Position numbers and translations under genes: made by a program. Below, in pieces: positions 54,003 through 62,981 of a DNA stretch of 64,000 nucleotides. How positions within the stretch are numbered: the stretch's first letter is position 1; every line of letters begins with the position of its first letter. The notes under the pieces are model-generated. The model saw nothing but the letters and a program-made list of their open reading frames with translations, made no database searches and was not told the origin of the DNA. The DNA is from Rhodobacteraceae bacterium HLUCCO07 (lineage in GTDB: Bacteria; Pseudomonadota; Alphaproteobacteria; Rhodobacterales; Rhodobacteraceae): the NCBI GenBank assembly GCA_001314705.1, contig LJSU01000010.1, forward strand, positions 62,001-126,000. Direction: 5' to 3'.

Positions 54003-54995
54003 GTGAAACGTCTGTTGATCTTCATTATCGTCGCCGGGCTGGGCTGGTCGGGCTATTGGTATGCCGCCATGACCGGCACCCGCAGCGGCTTCGAGACATG
54101 GTTCGAGGCACGCCGCGCCGAGGGCTGGCAGGCCGATTACACCGAACTTGCGATACGCGGCTTTCCCAACCGGGTCGATGCCACCTTCGAAAACCCGGCG
54201 CTGGCCGATCCCGACAGCGGGCTCGCGTGGTCGGCCCCGTTCTTCCAGATCTTCGCGCTCACCTACCGGCCCAACCATGTCATCGCCGCCTGGCCCGAGA
54301 CCCAGCGCCTCTCGACCCCGCTGGCCCATTACGACATCACCAGCAAGGACATGCGCGCCAGCCTGGTGACCGAGGCCGCGCCTTCCCTGCCGCTGGAACG
54401 GATGAACCTTGTCGCCGGTGCCATGGCGATCACCACCGACACGGGTGCGGTCTCCACGCTCGACGGGGTGCAGGCCGCCGTGAACCGCCTGCCCGGCGCC
54501 ACCTCGGCCTATCGCTTCGCGATCAACGCCGACGGCCTCACCCCCGACCTGCCCGACCGGGTCAATCTGCAAGCCGTGCCACGACGCCTCGACGCGCTGC
54601 GCGCCGATCTCGAGGTCGAGTTCGATGCAGCCTGGGATCTCTCGGCTCTGTCCGACGCCCGCCCCCAGCCACAGCGCATCCGGCTCAGGCTGGCCGAGGC
54701 GCGCTGGGGCCAGCTTGAACTCAAGCTCGCCGGAACGCTCGATGTGGACCGTGACGGACAGCCTTCCGGCCAACTCACCGTCAAGGCACAGAACTGGCGC
54801 GACATCCTCATGCTCGCCCGCGACCTGGGCTGGATCGGATCGGTCTGGAGTGAACGCCTCGAACAAGGGCTGTCGCTCGCGGCACAGCTTTCCGGCAATC
54901 CCGAAACCCTCGACATCCCGCTCGACTTCGCCAATGGCCGCGTCTCGCTCGGCCCGGTCCCGCTCGGCCCCGCCCCGGTGCTGCGTCTCAGGTAA
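54003..54995 (+). CDS. DUF2125 family protein
   Basis: 330 residues from a GTG with an AAGGGGG site. One N-terminal membrane helix (KRLLIFIIVAGLGWSGYWYA), then a periplasmic beta-rich domain. Conserved segments are GWQADYTELAIRGFPNRVDATF, SAPFFQIFALTYRPNHVIAAWP and the C-terminal GRVSLGPVPLGPAPVLRL. DUF2125 proteins are alphaproteobacterial and uncharacterised. Divergent from the ChaC-like gene. Confidence 0.88.
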   Translation: MKRLLIFIIVAGLGWSGYWYAAMTGTRSGFETWFEARRAEGWQADYTELAIRGFPNRVDATFENPALADPDSGLAWSAPFFQIFALTYRPNHVIAAWPETQRLSTPLAHYDITSKDMRASLVTEAAPSLPLERMNLVAGAMAITTDTGAVSTLDGVQAAVNRLPGATSAYRFAINADGLTPDLPDRVNLQAVPRRLDALRADLEVEFDAAWDLSALSDARPQPQRIRLRLAEARWGQLELKLAGTLDVDRDGQPSGQLTVKAQNWRDILMLARDLGWIGSVWSERLEQGLSLAAQLSGNPETLDIPLDFANGRVSLGPVPLGPAPVLRLR

Positions 54996-55029
54996 GGATT
55001 GGCGCCGCGCTGGCGCGCGTCGCTCAGTG

Positions 55030-55058
55030 GCGGGGGCCTCGCTGCGCTCGGCCCCCGC
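55030..55058 (+). terminator. Hairpin after DUF2125 gene
   Basis: GCGGGGGCC (55030-55038) pairs perfectly with GGCCCCCGC (55050-55058) across an 11-nt loop, 34 nt after the stop codon. There is no U-run. Confidence 0.5.
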
Positions 55059-55119
55059 CGCATAATTCACCTGCGTTCATTCACCCTCGCCGCCGCGCCA
55101 TTGGCAAGCCCGGGCCAAT

Positions 55120-55179
55120 GAGTATTTTCTCCAAGAAAGAACACATGCGCGCCCATGCTCTTTCTTGGCAAAAATACTC
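55120..55179. repeat. 21-nt-arm inverted repeat related to the dispersed CAAGA repeat
   Basis: The left arm is 55120-55140, starting GAGTATTTTCTCCAAGAAAG, and the right arm is 55159-55179, ending TTGGCAAAAATACTC. The arms match at 19 of 21 positions when inverted, with an 18-nt loop. Each arm resembles the GAGTATTT-CAAGA core of the repeats at 2851, 5222 and 46874, so this may be two copies placed head to head. Confidence 0.65.
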
Positions 55180-55264
55180 GAAATTCCAACCGGGACAGTT
55201 TTCCCGGGGCGAGGCAGCGCGCGGTGCATTGATCAATTTTTCCTTGACCGATGCCGCGGCGCGG

Positions 55265-55337
55265 CGGTGCACGCCCGGCAGCCGGGGCGCAGCCGAAGAT
55301 CACCCCCCTTCTTCGCGACACATGGCGACGCGTTAAC
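55265..55337 (+). promoter_or_regulatory. Phased 11-nt repeat element with TCACCCCCC and GTTAAC (copy C)
   Basis: Units at 55265, 55276 and 55287 carry TGCACG, CAGCCG and CAGCCG at the same offset. TCACCCCCC begins at 55300 and GTTAAC is at 55332-55337, 32 nt after the TCA. The order matches copies A and B. Downstream on this strand lies only the 3' end of the oppositely directed extensin-like gene. Confidence 0.5.
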
Positions 55338-55364
55338 TACGGGGCGCGGTGCGACAACATGCCA

Positions 55365-56114
55365 TTAACGGCAGTATGTCCCCGAGCGATAGCGCGCCGT
55401 GTCGAAATGGAAATGATCGCGGTGATAGCGGTCGGCCTCGGGGCCGAGGACGGTCCCGAAGGGGCCACAGGCGCGCGCATGCATCTGCCTGAGCGCACGC
55501 CCGCGCCAGCCCTGGCTCCAGTGGTTCAATACATTGATTTCGCGCCCATTTTTCAACTTCACACCCGCCACATCAATGGCCCGCCCCTTGCCGTGTTCCG
55601 AGATTTTCGCCCCGGTCTTGCTGTTGCGTGTCCGGCAGGCATAATGCGCCGCGACCCGAATTTCCGCCGCACCGCCGCCACGCTTGCCGATGGCGGGTTT
55701 CATCCCCGATTCCACCCATGTCTTCAGGGCCTTGGCCGTGGTGCAATCGACCACCGCCCGCTGACTCAGCGCGACACCGGCTACCGAACGCAACCTTACC
55801 GCGTCCTTAACCCCGCATCCGCCAATCTTGCCCGGCACACGCCCCACCGTCTCGCCCTGAATTGCCGGATCGCCACACACCATGCCACGTCGAATCGCCC
55901 GCTGACGCTTGGACGCGAAAAGCCGAACCCTCTCGCCACGCGGCTTCGGACGCAACACGCGCCCAAGGCCGCGCTGCCTCTGCGGTTCGGCCCTAGCCGC
56001 CGGGGCATCGCCCTCGACACGCGCCACCGGGCGCTGCGATGATTCGGGCGCATTGGCACATGCGACCAAAGGTGAAACCATAAAAACAAGCATTATCAAT
56101 AGGTTGCTGTTCAT
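55365..56114 (-). CDS. Extensin-like family protein (exported)
   Basis: 249 residues. The start overlaps the stop of the upstream dehydrogenase gene (ATGA). The N-terminus is a lipoprotein-type signal (LLIMLVFMVSPLVACANA, lipobox LVAC). A basic linker (about 25-80) leads to an extensin-like C domain: CGVKDAVRLRSVAGVALSQR, AAHYACRTRNSKTGAKISEH, GKGRAIDVAGVKL and HRDHFHFD, with Cys and His residues that resemble a metal peptidase fold (VanY/M15-like). It may act on the cell wall. Function unproven. Confidence 0.88.
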   Translation of the reverse strand: MNSNLLIMLVFMVSPLVACANAPESSQRPVARVEGDAPAARAEPQRQRGLGRVLRPKPRGERVRLFASKRQRAIRRGMVCGDPAIQGETVGRVPGKIGGCGVKDAVRLRSVAGVALSQRAVVDCTTAKALKTWVESGMKPAIGKRGGGAAEIRVAAHYACRTRNSKTGAKISEHGKGRAIDVAGVKLKNGREINVLNHWSQGWRGRALRQMHARACGPFGTVLGPEADRYHRDHFHFDTARYRSGTYCR

Positions 56115-57031
56115 CTTGGCTTCACCCTGCCGAAATCGGGTGCATCCGTGTCCTGCCCTGCCTCGATGATCCCGCGCCGGATCGAGCGGGTGTGGCTGAA
56201 ATAGTCGAACAATTGCTCTCCGTCGCCCGTGCGGATCGCACGTTGCAACGCGAACAATTCCTCGGTGAAGCGCCCGAGGATTTCCAGCGTCGCTTCCTTG
56301 TTGTTGAGAAACACGTCGCGCCACATGGTCGGGTCCGACGCCGCGATCCGGGTGAAATCGCGAAACCCCGCGGCCGAGAACTTGATCACCTCCTGCTCGC
56401 TTACTCGTCGGAAATCGTCGGCCACACCGACCATCGTATAGGCGATAAGGTGGGGAATATGGCTCACGATGGCGCAAAGCAGGTCGTGATGTTCGACCTC
56501 CATCACCTCGGTATTGGCCCCCAGCATCCGCCACAACGCTGCCACCCGCTCGACCGCCTGCGCGTCGGTTCCCTCGCCCGGCACGATCAGGCACCAGCGG
56601 TTGTCGAAGAGCTCGGCAAAGCCCGAGCGCGGCCCCGAATGTTCGGTCCCCGCCATCGGATGCGTCGGAACAAAATGAACGTTTTCAGGAAGATGCGGCG
56701 CCACCGCTTCGACCACCGCGGCCTTGACCGAGCCCACGTCAGACACCGTGGCCCCGGGTTTCAGGACCGGTGCAATCTCGCGCGCCACCGCGCCCATCAC
56801 CCCCACAGGCACGCACAGCACGACCAGATCGGCGTCGCGCGCGGCCTCGGCGGCACTGTCGCACACCCGGTCGACAAGGCCGATCTCGCGCGCGATCTTT
56901 CGCGTCTCGGCGCTTCGGGCATGGCCGGTGATCTCACCCTCGTAACCGGCCCGGCGCAACGCAAGGCTCATCGAACCGGCGATCAGGCCCAGCCCGATCA
57001 GGGCAATACGCGCGTAGGGCTCGGCCATCAT
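56111..57031 (-). CDS. Prephenate/arogenate dehydrogenase
   Basis: 306 residues, TyrA/TyrC family, making the tyrosine precursor by NAD(P)-linked oxidative decarboxylation. It has a Rossmann loop IALIGLGLIAGSMSLALRRA, SDVGSVKAAVVEAV, FVPTHPMAGTEHSGP and HDLLCAIVSHIPHLIAYT with the catalytic His. It overlaps hisC upstream (ATGA) and the extensin-like gene downstream. Which of prephenate or arogenate it prefers cannot be told from sequence alone. Confidence 0.95.
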   Translation of the reverse strand: MMAEPYARIALIGLGLIAGSMSLALRRAGYEGEITGHARSAETRKIAREIGLVDRVCDSAAEAARDADLVVLCVPVGVMGAVAREIAPVLKPGATVSDVGSVKAAVVEAVAPHLPENVHFVPTHPMAGTEHSGPRSGFAELFDNRWCLIVPGEGTDAQAVERVAALWRMLGANTEVMEVEHHDLLCAIVSHIPHLIAYTMVGVADDFRRVSEQEVIKFSAAGFRDFTRIAASDPTMWRDVFLNNKEATLEILGRFTEELFALQRAIRTGDGEQLFDYFSHTRSIRRGIIEAGQDTDAPDFGRVKPR

Positions 57032-58110
57032 TGCCCCTCCCGCCAGCGTTGCAGCACGGCGATCACGCGGCCTGTCTGCGCCGCATCGCCCACGGTGATG
57101 CGCAACCCCTCTGGAATGCCGTAGCCTGTCACCCGCCGCACGATGATCCCGTCCCGTTGCAAGGCCGCATCCGCCGCTCCCGCCTGGCCTTCGTCGGCAA
57201 AACGGGCAAGCGCGAAATTGGCGTGGCTGTCATCGCAGGCGATGTCCATCTCCCGCAACGCCCCGGTCAGTCTCATCCGCTGTTCGGCATTGAGCGCGGC
57301 ACAGCGCGCAACCCAGTCGCGATCACGCACCGCCGCCTCGGCCGCGGCCAGTTGCAGCACCGAAAGGTTGAACGGCTGGCGGATGCGGGTCATCACGTCG
57401 ATCATCGCACGCGGGCCGAAGCCCCAGCCGACACGCAGCCCGCCCAGCCCGTAAATCTTGGAAAATGTGCGTGTCATCAAGACGTTGGGCAGACATTCCG
57501 CAAGTGCTGCACCGCCATCATAGCCATCGGCATACTCGGTATAGGCCCCGTCGATCACGAGGATCACATGGCCCGGCAGCGCCTCGGCCAGCCGTTCGAG
57601 CTCCCCTTGCGGCAGCATCGTGCCGGTCGGATTTCCCGGGTTGGCGATCAGCACCAGCCGCGTCCGCCCGGTCACCGCCGCCAGGATCGCGTCCACGTCC
57701 ACCACGCGCCCCACCTCCGCCACGCAGACCGGTGTCGCCCCGGCCATATGCGCCAGGATCGGGTACATCGAGAACCCGTGCTCGGTGTGGATGATCTCGT
57801 CTCCCGGGCCGCTGAAGGCCTGCGTCACGAACTGCAGCACCTCGTCCGACCCGACCCCGCAAATGATACGCTCGGGATCAAGCCCATGGACCGCGCCGAT
57901 CGCCGCCCGCAGGTCCGCATGATCGGTCGGCGGGTAAAGATGCACGTCCGCCGACGCACTGGCCAGCGCCTCGCGCGCCACCGGCGGCGATCCGAGCGGG
58001 TTCTCGTTCGACGACAGCTTGAGAACCTCGTCATGCCCGGCCAGGCGCGACTTGCCACCGACATAAAGGTCGATCTCCATGATACCCGGTTGGGGTTCGA
58101 TCTTGTGCAT
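57028..58110 (-). CDS. hisC: Histidinol-phosphate / aromatic aminotransferase
   Basis: 360 residues, fold-type I PLP aminotransferase. The PLP lysine is Lys218 in TRTFSKIYGLGGLRVGWG; SSNENPLGSP at the N-terminus and NPGNPTGTML are the substrate and cofactor loops. In Rhodobacteraceae the hisC next to tyrA-type dehydrogenase can serve both histidine and aromatic amino acid synthesis. Start MHKIEPQPGIMEID at 58110 is preferred, with an upstream in-frame extension lacking similarity. It overlaps the dehydrogenase gene. Confidence 0.95.
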   Translation of the reverse strand: MHKIEPQPGIMEIDLYVGGKSRLAGHDEVLKLSSNENPLGSPPVAREALASASADVHLYPPTDHADLRAAIGAVHGLDPERIICGVGSDEVLQFVTQAFSGPGDEIIHTEHGFSMYPILAHMAGATPVCVAEVGRVVDVDAILAAVTGRTRLVLIANPGNPTGTMLPQGELERLAEALPGHVILVIDGAYTEYADGYDGGAALAECLPNVLMTRTFSKIYGLGGLRVGWGFGPRAMIDVMTRIRQPFNLSVLQLAAAEAAVRDRDWVARCAALNAEQRMRLTGALREMDIACDDSHANFALARFADEGQAGAADAALQRDGIIVRRVTGYGIPEGLRITVGDAAQTGRVIAVLQRWREGQ

Positions 58111-58192
58111 CGCGGTCTCCTCGGGGTGTTGATAACGGTCCGACGCGATCCGATCCAGACGGAAAGGCGCCGCGCCGGCATGAACCGGGCAC

Positions 58193-58228
58193 AAAAAAGG
58201 GCCGCGTCGGCAACCCGTCGCGACCCTT
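58193..58228 (-). terminator. Intrinsic terminator of rpsD
   Basis: On the minus strand AAGGGTCGCG (58228-58219) pairs with CGCGGCCCTT (58206-58197) with one U-G pair, followed by TTTT. It lies 22 nt after the rpsD stop and 83 nt before hisC. Confidence 0.82.
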
Positions 58229-58250
58229 CCGATCCTGCCTGCGAAGCGGC

Positions 58251-58871
58251 TTAGTTCTTCGCGTAGAATTCGACGACGAGGTTCGGTTCCATCATCACCG
58301 GATAGGGCACATCGCCCAGCGACGGCGTGCGCACGAAGGTCGCGGTCAGCTTGGAATGGTCCGCGTCGATGTAATCGGGCACGTCACGTTCGGGCAGTTG
58401 GGTCGCCTCAAGGATGGCGGCCATCTGCTTGGACTTGTCGCGCACCTCGATCACGTCGCCCTCGGATACGCGGTAGGAGGGGATGTTGACCCGCTTGCCA
58501 TTGACCAGAACATGGCCGTGGTTCACGAACTGGCGGGCGGCAAAGACGGTCGGCACGAACTTGGCGCGATACACGACCGCGTCGAGACGGCGCTCCAGCA
58601 GGCCGATCAGGTGCTCACCAGTGTCGCCCTTGACCCGCTCGGCCTCGGCATAGATGCGGCGGAACTGCTTTTCGGTCAGGTCGCCATAATAGCCCTTGAG
58701 TTTCTGCTTGGCGCGCAGCTGGATTCCGAAATCGCTGAGCTTGCCCTTGCGGCGCTGGCCATGCTGGCCGGGGCCGTATTCGCGGCGGTTGACGGGGGAT
58801 TTCGGGCGGCCCCAGATGTTTTCGCCCATCCGGCGGTCGATCTTGTACTTGGCAGTCGTGCGTTTGGTCAC
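58251..58871 (-). CDS. rpsD: 30S ribosomal protein S4
   Basis: 206 residues from a GTG preceded by AAGGAG. S4 nucleates 30S assembly on 16S rRNA. Features are [55 protein letters not shown], and the S4 RNA-binding domain with [29 protein letters not shown]. It is monocistronic, with its own promoter (58999-59026) and terminator. Confidence 0.98.
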   Translation of the reverse strand: MTKRTTAKYKIDRRMGENIWGRPKSPVNRREYGPGQHGQRRKGKLSDFGIQLRAKQKLKGYYGDLTEKQFRRIYAEAERVKGDTGEHLIGLLERRLDAVVYRAKFVPTVFAARQFVNHGHVLVNGKRVNIPSYRVSEGDVIEVRDKSKQMAAILEATQLPERDVPDYIDADHSKLTATFVRTPSLGDVPYPVMMEPNLVVEFYAKN

Positions 58872-58998
58872 GGCTGGTCTCCTTCTGATGCATGGCCCCA
58901 CGGGCCACTATGAAGGGCGTTGTCCTCTGGTCTTACCCGGTTGCCCGGTGCCCGACAGGCGTCCCCTTGCGGGGGCCACCAACACCAATGAAGCCGCG

Positions 58999-59026
58999 CT
59001 TATAGATCAGCGCAGGCGGGTGTCAA
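58999..59026 (-). promoter_or_regulatory. rpsD promoter
   Basis: On the minus strand, TTGACA (59026-59021), 16-nt spacer, TATAAG (59004-58999). Near-consensus sigma-70 hexamers. It predicts a leader of roughly 120 nt before the rpsD GTG. Confidence 0.7.
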
Positions 59027-59054
59027 CCGGAAAGGCAAACCCCAAGCGTACGGA

Positions 59055-60119
59055 TCAGGCCGCCTCGTGCATCAGGATCGCCGCTTCGGATTCGGACAGG
59101 TTGCGCCTTGCGTAGTCGCCATAGGAATGCGGGCTGTATTCAAAACCCGGGAACATACCCAGCAACCGCTCGCGATCCTGCGCCCCCAGGGTCGAGATGG
59201 CAGTGTTGGCCGGGTGAAAGCTCTCGGTTTCCACGCCATTGGCCCAAACCACCTGATGCGCGGGCAACAAGAGATGCACATAGGTGACCTCGCGCAACTG
59301 GCTGTCCGTGACGATATCGCGCCCGTTGATCATGTCCTTGGCGCGCACCAGCACCTCGTCGGTGTTGAAGAGCGCCCGCGCCACGTCACCCTTGACCACC
59401 ATGCGGTGCTCGGGGCTCACGACCACCTCCTCGTCAGGACGCCCGACTCCCAGCGCCCCGGCCCGGATGCGCACCGGCCTGAGCCGCGGCATCGCGAACA
59501 ATCGCGCACCGGTCATCCGGCGTGATCCGATCCAAAGGATGTCCTGCGCACCGTTGTCCTTGGTCTGCACCCGATCACCCTCGCGCAGGTCTTCGACACG
59601 CCTCGGCCCGTCAGGGGTATCGATCCGTGTGCCGGGGGTGAAGCAGATCACGCCCCCCGCATCCGGCCCCGCCGGATCATGCACCGGTCCCTCATGGCTT
59701 TGATGAACCACCCACAATTCCCGGCCACGCGGCGGCATTTCGTTGAAAAACATCAAGAGCGGCGGCTGCCCCGGCGCCACGTCGATCAGGGTAACGGTAT
59801 AACTGCGTGCGCCATCCGTCACGACGAAATTGTTGTCCATCAGCGGCCCGTCCAATGCGACATCGTCCAGTCGCACCTTGTCGTTCACCGCCACGCCCAC
59901 AAGCCGCTGCACCATTCGCGCCGCACGCTTGCGGATATTCACTTCCCCGTCCGCCTGTTCCAGCCGCAAAAGCTCGCCCGGGCCATCCACGCGCACCGTT
60001 TCTCCGCGCCAGAGCCAAGTCGCACCGACACCCAGCACATGAACCGGCGCCGCGCCCAATCCGTCCACTTCCGTCTGCGACCAGGAGATGACGAACGTGC
60101 CACGAAAGCCCGTTCCCAT
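59055..60119 (-). CDS. Hint-domain protein (intein/hedgehog-like autoprocessing fold)
   Basis: 354 residues. About 1-150 is an undefined beta-rich domain. The Hint domain starts at Cys159 in GGVICFTPGTRIDTPDGPRR, continues with VEDLREGDRVQTKDNG and SPEHRMVV (residues 235-242), and extends to VHLLLPAHQVVWANGVETES. Cys first and the His block are as in inteins and hedgehog proteins, suggesting self-cleavage or ester formation. No signal peptide or RTX repeats are visible. Such Hint_2 proteins are common in Rhodobacteraceae, often linked to secreted calcium-binding proteins; role unknown. Confidence 0.85.
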   Translation of the reverse strand: MGTGFRGTFVISWSQTEVDGLGAAPVHVLGVGATWLWRGETVRVDGPGELLRLEQADGEVNIRKRAARMVQRLVGVAVNDKVRLDDVALDGPLMDNNFVVTDGARSYTVTLIDVAPGQPPLLMFFNEMPPRGRELWVVHQSHEGPVHDPAGPDAGGVICFTPGTRIDTPDGPRRVEDLREGDRVQTKDNGAQDILWIGSRRMTGARLFAMPRLRPVRIRAGALGVGRPDEEVVVSPEHRMVVKGDVARALFNTDEVLVRAKDMINGRDIVTDSQLREVTYVHLLLPAHQVVWANGVETESFHPANTAISTLGAQDRERLLGMFPGFEYSPHSYGDYARRNLSESEAAILMHEAA

Positions 60120-60271
60120 GCCTGATAACCTGCCTTGTCTTTTTTTATTGCCCCGATGGTAGCAGAGGCGATTCGCACGGCCAACCCATCACGCCGGATT
60201 TTGCCGCGAAACTGTTGCCAAAAATCCTGATGTTTCACATAAGCAACGGTCTGTAAGGATCGGATTTGCCG

Positions 60272-61216
60272 TCAAAATCTGAACTTCAACATGGCCGAAC
60301 CCAAAAGCTGCGGCTCGCTTTGACCCACGACTTCCTCGCTCAGCCATGTCAGCCCGTAGAACCCGCTCGCCCCCCCGCGCGCGCCCTGCCAGTGAAACCC
60401 GGCGCGCAGGCGCGTGCGTTCGCGTTCGGGGCGAAAGCCGGGTTCCGGCAGAAACAGGCTCTTTTCGACCCGCGCGATGTCGCCCCCCAAGACGAGGCTC
60501 ACCCCGCCCGTGTTGCCCCCGGTCACGCGATACCGGTGCCCGGAAACGTGATCGCGTGCCAGCAACTCGCCCGCACCTCCGATCCGCCCCAGGTTCAGAT
60601 CCGCGCCCGCGCGCAAGAGGGTCTCCACGCCCCACCGCGCCTCCACAAAGGGGCGCAGCTCGGCTGCAGGTGCCAGTTGAAACGGACGCCCTGCCTCTAC
60701 GACCAGGCGGGGATGCAGCCCGTCACCGATCTGGCCCGCACGCACCGCCGCCGAGGGCCCGTTGATTCCGAGCGCATCATGAATGGACGTCTGAACATCG
60801 TCGAGCCGCGTCTGCGGCCCGGTCATGACCAGATCGACTCCCGCCGCGACATCCGTGCCGCCACGCCGAAAATGGCTATGAACCCCCAGTGCCAGCGCAC
60901 CGGCAAAAGGCCGGTCGATCCGGCCGGGCGGGCTGTTGAGGTATTCCGGCGTAATGATCTCAAGCCCCATCCTGAGCTCGATCACATCACCAAGGCGCTC
61001 TGGAAGCCGCCCCCGCCATTCGGGACCCCAGACAAGGCTCGCGACATGCGAGGCGCTGCGCCAGCGGTCACGCCCATCTACCAGCACGTCATTGGACGTC
61101 AGGTGGCCAAAACCAAGCCGCACCCGCTCACCGGCCTGCGCCGATGCGCCCCCGGACAGCAAGATCGCCATGACCAGAAAGACAACGCCGGTGCGCGAAC
61201 CGGACAAGCCCCGCAT
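60272..61216 (-). CDS. LpxR-like outer-membrane lipid A deacylase family protein
   Basis: 314 residues. Signal peptide (GVVFLVMAILLSGGASAQA), then a beta-barrel-like chain with amphipathic strands ending in Phe (LLGSAMLKFRF), typical of outer-membrane proteins. LTSNDVLVDGRDRWRSASH near residue 40 resembles the Asn-Asp calcium and catalytic region of LpxR (DUF2219), and GFYGLTWLSEEVVGQSEPQL matches its C-terminal strand. LpxR removes the 3'-acyloxyacyl chain of lipid A. Its ATG overlaps the stop of the TPP-enzyme gene. Confidence 0.8.
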   Translation of the reverse strand: MRGLSGSRTGVVFLVMAILLSGGASAQAGERVRLGFGHLTSNDVLVDGRDRWRSASHVASLVWGPEWRGRLPERLGDVIELRMGLEIITPEYLNSPPGRIDRPFAGALALGVHSHFRRGGTDVAAGVDLVMTGPQTRLDDVQTSIHDALGINGPSAAVRAGQIGDGLHPRLVVEAGRPFQLAPAAELRPFVEARWGVETLLRAGADLNLGRIGGAGELLARDHVSGHRYRVTGGNTGGVSLVLGGDIARVEKSLFLPEPGFRPERERTRLRAGFHWQGARGGASGFYGLTWLSEEVVGQSEPQLLGSAMLKFRF

Positions 61217-62844
61217 CAGATCCGCATCCGCGGCACGTCGTGGGGATCAAGCCTGAGCTCGATCAGCAATGGCCCGTCCCGGCTCTCGATCGCCTCGATC
61301 GCGGCGTCCAGTTCCTCGGCCGACTGCACGTAAACCCCCTGTCCGCCCAACGCGGTCGCCACCTCGGCAAAACACGGCCAGTCAAATTGCGAAAGCCCAG
61401 GGTCCATGCGCTTGTCGAGAAACTGGATATGTTCGGCCCCATAGGCCGAGTCGTTGCACAGGATCACGATCAGATCCTGCTTCAATCGCACGGCGGTGTT
61501 GAACTCGTTGACCCCACCCATCATGAAACCACCATCCCCGGTGAACAGCACCACCGGACGGTCAGGGGCGGCGATGCTGGCCCCGATCGCCTCCTGAAGG
61601 CCGATCCCGATCGAGCCGAAATTCGTGGTGGCAATGAAGCTCTTCGGATCGGGCGCCGAGATGCGGCACCAGACCTCGGTCATGAAGCGCCCGCCATCGG
61701 TGGTCAGGATGCGATCCTTTGGCAAAGCCTCTTCCAGGCGGTCCAGCGCATACACGTAATTGACATAGCCCGGCTTGGCCTTCTCGGCCTGTCCCGGCGG
61801 GTGCGCGGTCAGCGTTTCGCGATCCAACTCCTCGGTGAAGCCGCTGGGCGCGATCTCGGCCTCGTCCAGCCAGTAAATGATGTTTTCGGCGGTCAGCCGC
61901 GCATCTGCCGCCAGCGCCGCGTCGGGGTGGTAGTTGAAGCTGATCTGGGCCGGGTCCTCGTTGATCTGGATCACCCGCTTGCCCTTCATCAGCTTGCCCT
62001 GATCGGTGGTAAAGGCATGCAGGCTGGCACCAAAGGCGACGACGCAATCGGCCTTGTCGATCACCTCATAGGCGGCCGGGGTGCTGAGCGTGCCGAAGAT
62101 ATCCATGTTATAGGGGTGATCATTGAACAACCCCTTGGCCTTCAATGTCGTGGCCAGCGGCGCCTGCAACCTGTCGGCCAGCCGGATAAGGCTGTCACGG
62201 GCACCCGTGGCCCCCGCCCCGGCAAGGATAACCGGCCGACGCGCCGAGGCGATCATGCCGATCGCCTGATCCACCCCGTCGCCCTCGGGCACGTAGGCGG
62301 GCGTCTCGAACACCTGGAACACCTTCTTTTCATGCACGGTTTCCAACCACATGAAATCGGCCGGCATGTTGAGAACGATGGGCCGTTTCTCGATCTTCGC
62401 GCGGTAAAAGGCATGGGCGATGTCATATGATGCCGTCTCGGGCGCACGCATCTGTTCGAACCCGGCCCCCGTCACCTTGACCAGTTCGCGCTGATCGATG
62501 CTTTGCAGGTGCTGCGGGTTCATCACCGGCGTATCCCCGGCCAGCAGAACCATGGGCACATGCCCGCGCGCGCCCTCCGCAAGGGCAGTCGTGCAATTGG
62601 TCAATGCGGGGCCATGCGTTACCGTCGCCACCCCCACGCGCCCCGCGACATGCGAATAGGCCAGCGCCATCAGAACCGAACTGCCCTCATAGGCAACCGG
62701 CACGAATGTGCCACCACAATGGCGCACGAAATGATCGACCATGAAGAGATTGGCGTCCCCCATCAGGCCGAACATGGTATCCACGCCCTGGTCCAGCACC
62801 GAACGCGCGATCGACTGATAGGTATAGTCCTTGCTCTCCGACAT
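61216..62844 (-). CDS. Thiamine-pyrophosphate enzyme (acetolactate synthase-like)
   Basis: 542 residues with the three-domain TPP layout: N-terminal domain with VAYEGSSVLMALAYSHVAGR (catalytic Glu) and THGPALTNCTTALAEG, central domain with PVILAGAGATGARDSLIRLA, and a C-terminal TPP motif GDGGFMMGGVNEFNTAVRL to CNDSAYG. Start at MSESKDYTYQSIARS (62844). It lies downstream of an SDR gene and overlaps the LpxR-like gene. It is not obviously IlvB; it could be a 2-keto acid decarboxylase or carboligase. Confidence 0.88.
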   Translation of the reverse strand: MSESKDYTYQSIARSVLDQGVDTMFGLMGDANLFMVDHFVRHCGGTFVPVAYEGSSVLMALAYSHVAGRVGVATVTHGPALTNCTTALAEGARGHVPMVLLAGDTPVMNPQHLQSIDQRELVKVTGAGFEQMRAPETASYDIAHAFYRAKIEKRPIVLNMPADFMWLETVHEKKVFQVFETPAYVPEGDGVDQAIGMIASARRPVILAGAGATGARDSLIRLADRLQAPLATTLKAKGLFNDHPYNMDIFGTLSTPAAYEVIDKADCVVAFGASLHAFTTDQGKLMKGKRVIQINEDPAQISFNYHPDAALAADARLTAENIIYWLDEAEIAPSGFTEELDRETLTAHPPGQAEKAKPGYVNYVYALDRLEEALPKDRILTTDGGRFMTEVWCRISAPDPKSFIATTNFGSIGIGLQEAIGASIAAPDRPVVLFTGDGGFMMGGVNEFNTAVRLKQDLIVILCNDSAYGAEHIQFLDKRMDPGLSQFDWPCFAEVATALGGQGVYVQSAEELDAAIEAIESRDGPLLIELRLDPHDVPRMRI

Positions 62845-62981
62845 ATTTCCGTGGTCCCTTCCCGTTCGCAACTGTCATGGCACGATCCGGCACGGGGCAA
62901 GCGCCCGACATGCCGTGGCTGGTCGGCATTAGACCACGTCGGACCGCCGCCGCCAAGCCGCGCGGTCCTTTCCAATCGCGC

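Larger units (their letters stand above)
54996..55364. other. 369-nt gap between DUF2125 and extensin-like genes
   Basis: No gene seen. It holds a hairpin (55030-55058), a long inverted repeat (55120-55179) and the third phased 11-nt element (55265-55337), each listed separately. The flanking genes converge, so a promoter-like element here is unexpected. Confidence 0.55.

Noticed and set aside
55251-56042. Open frame on + strand through the gap and extensin-like gene
   Set aside because: It crosses the inverted repeat and phased element and then runs antisense to a gene with conserved Cys/His motifs. No ribosome site or family similarity.
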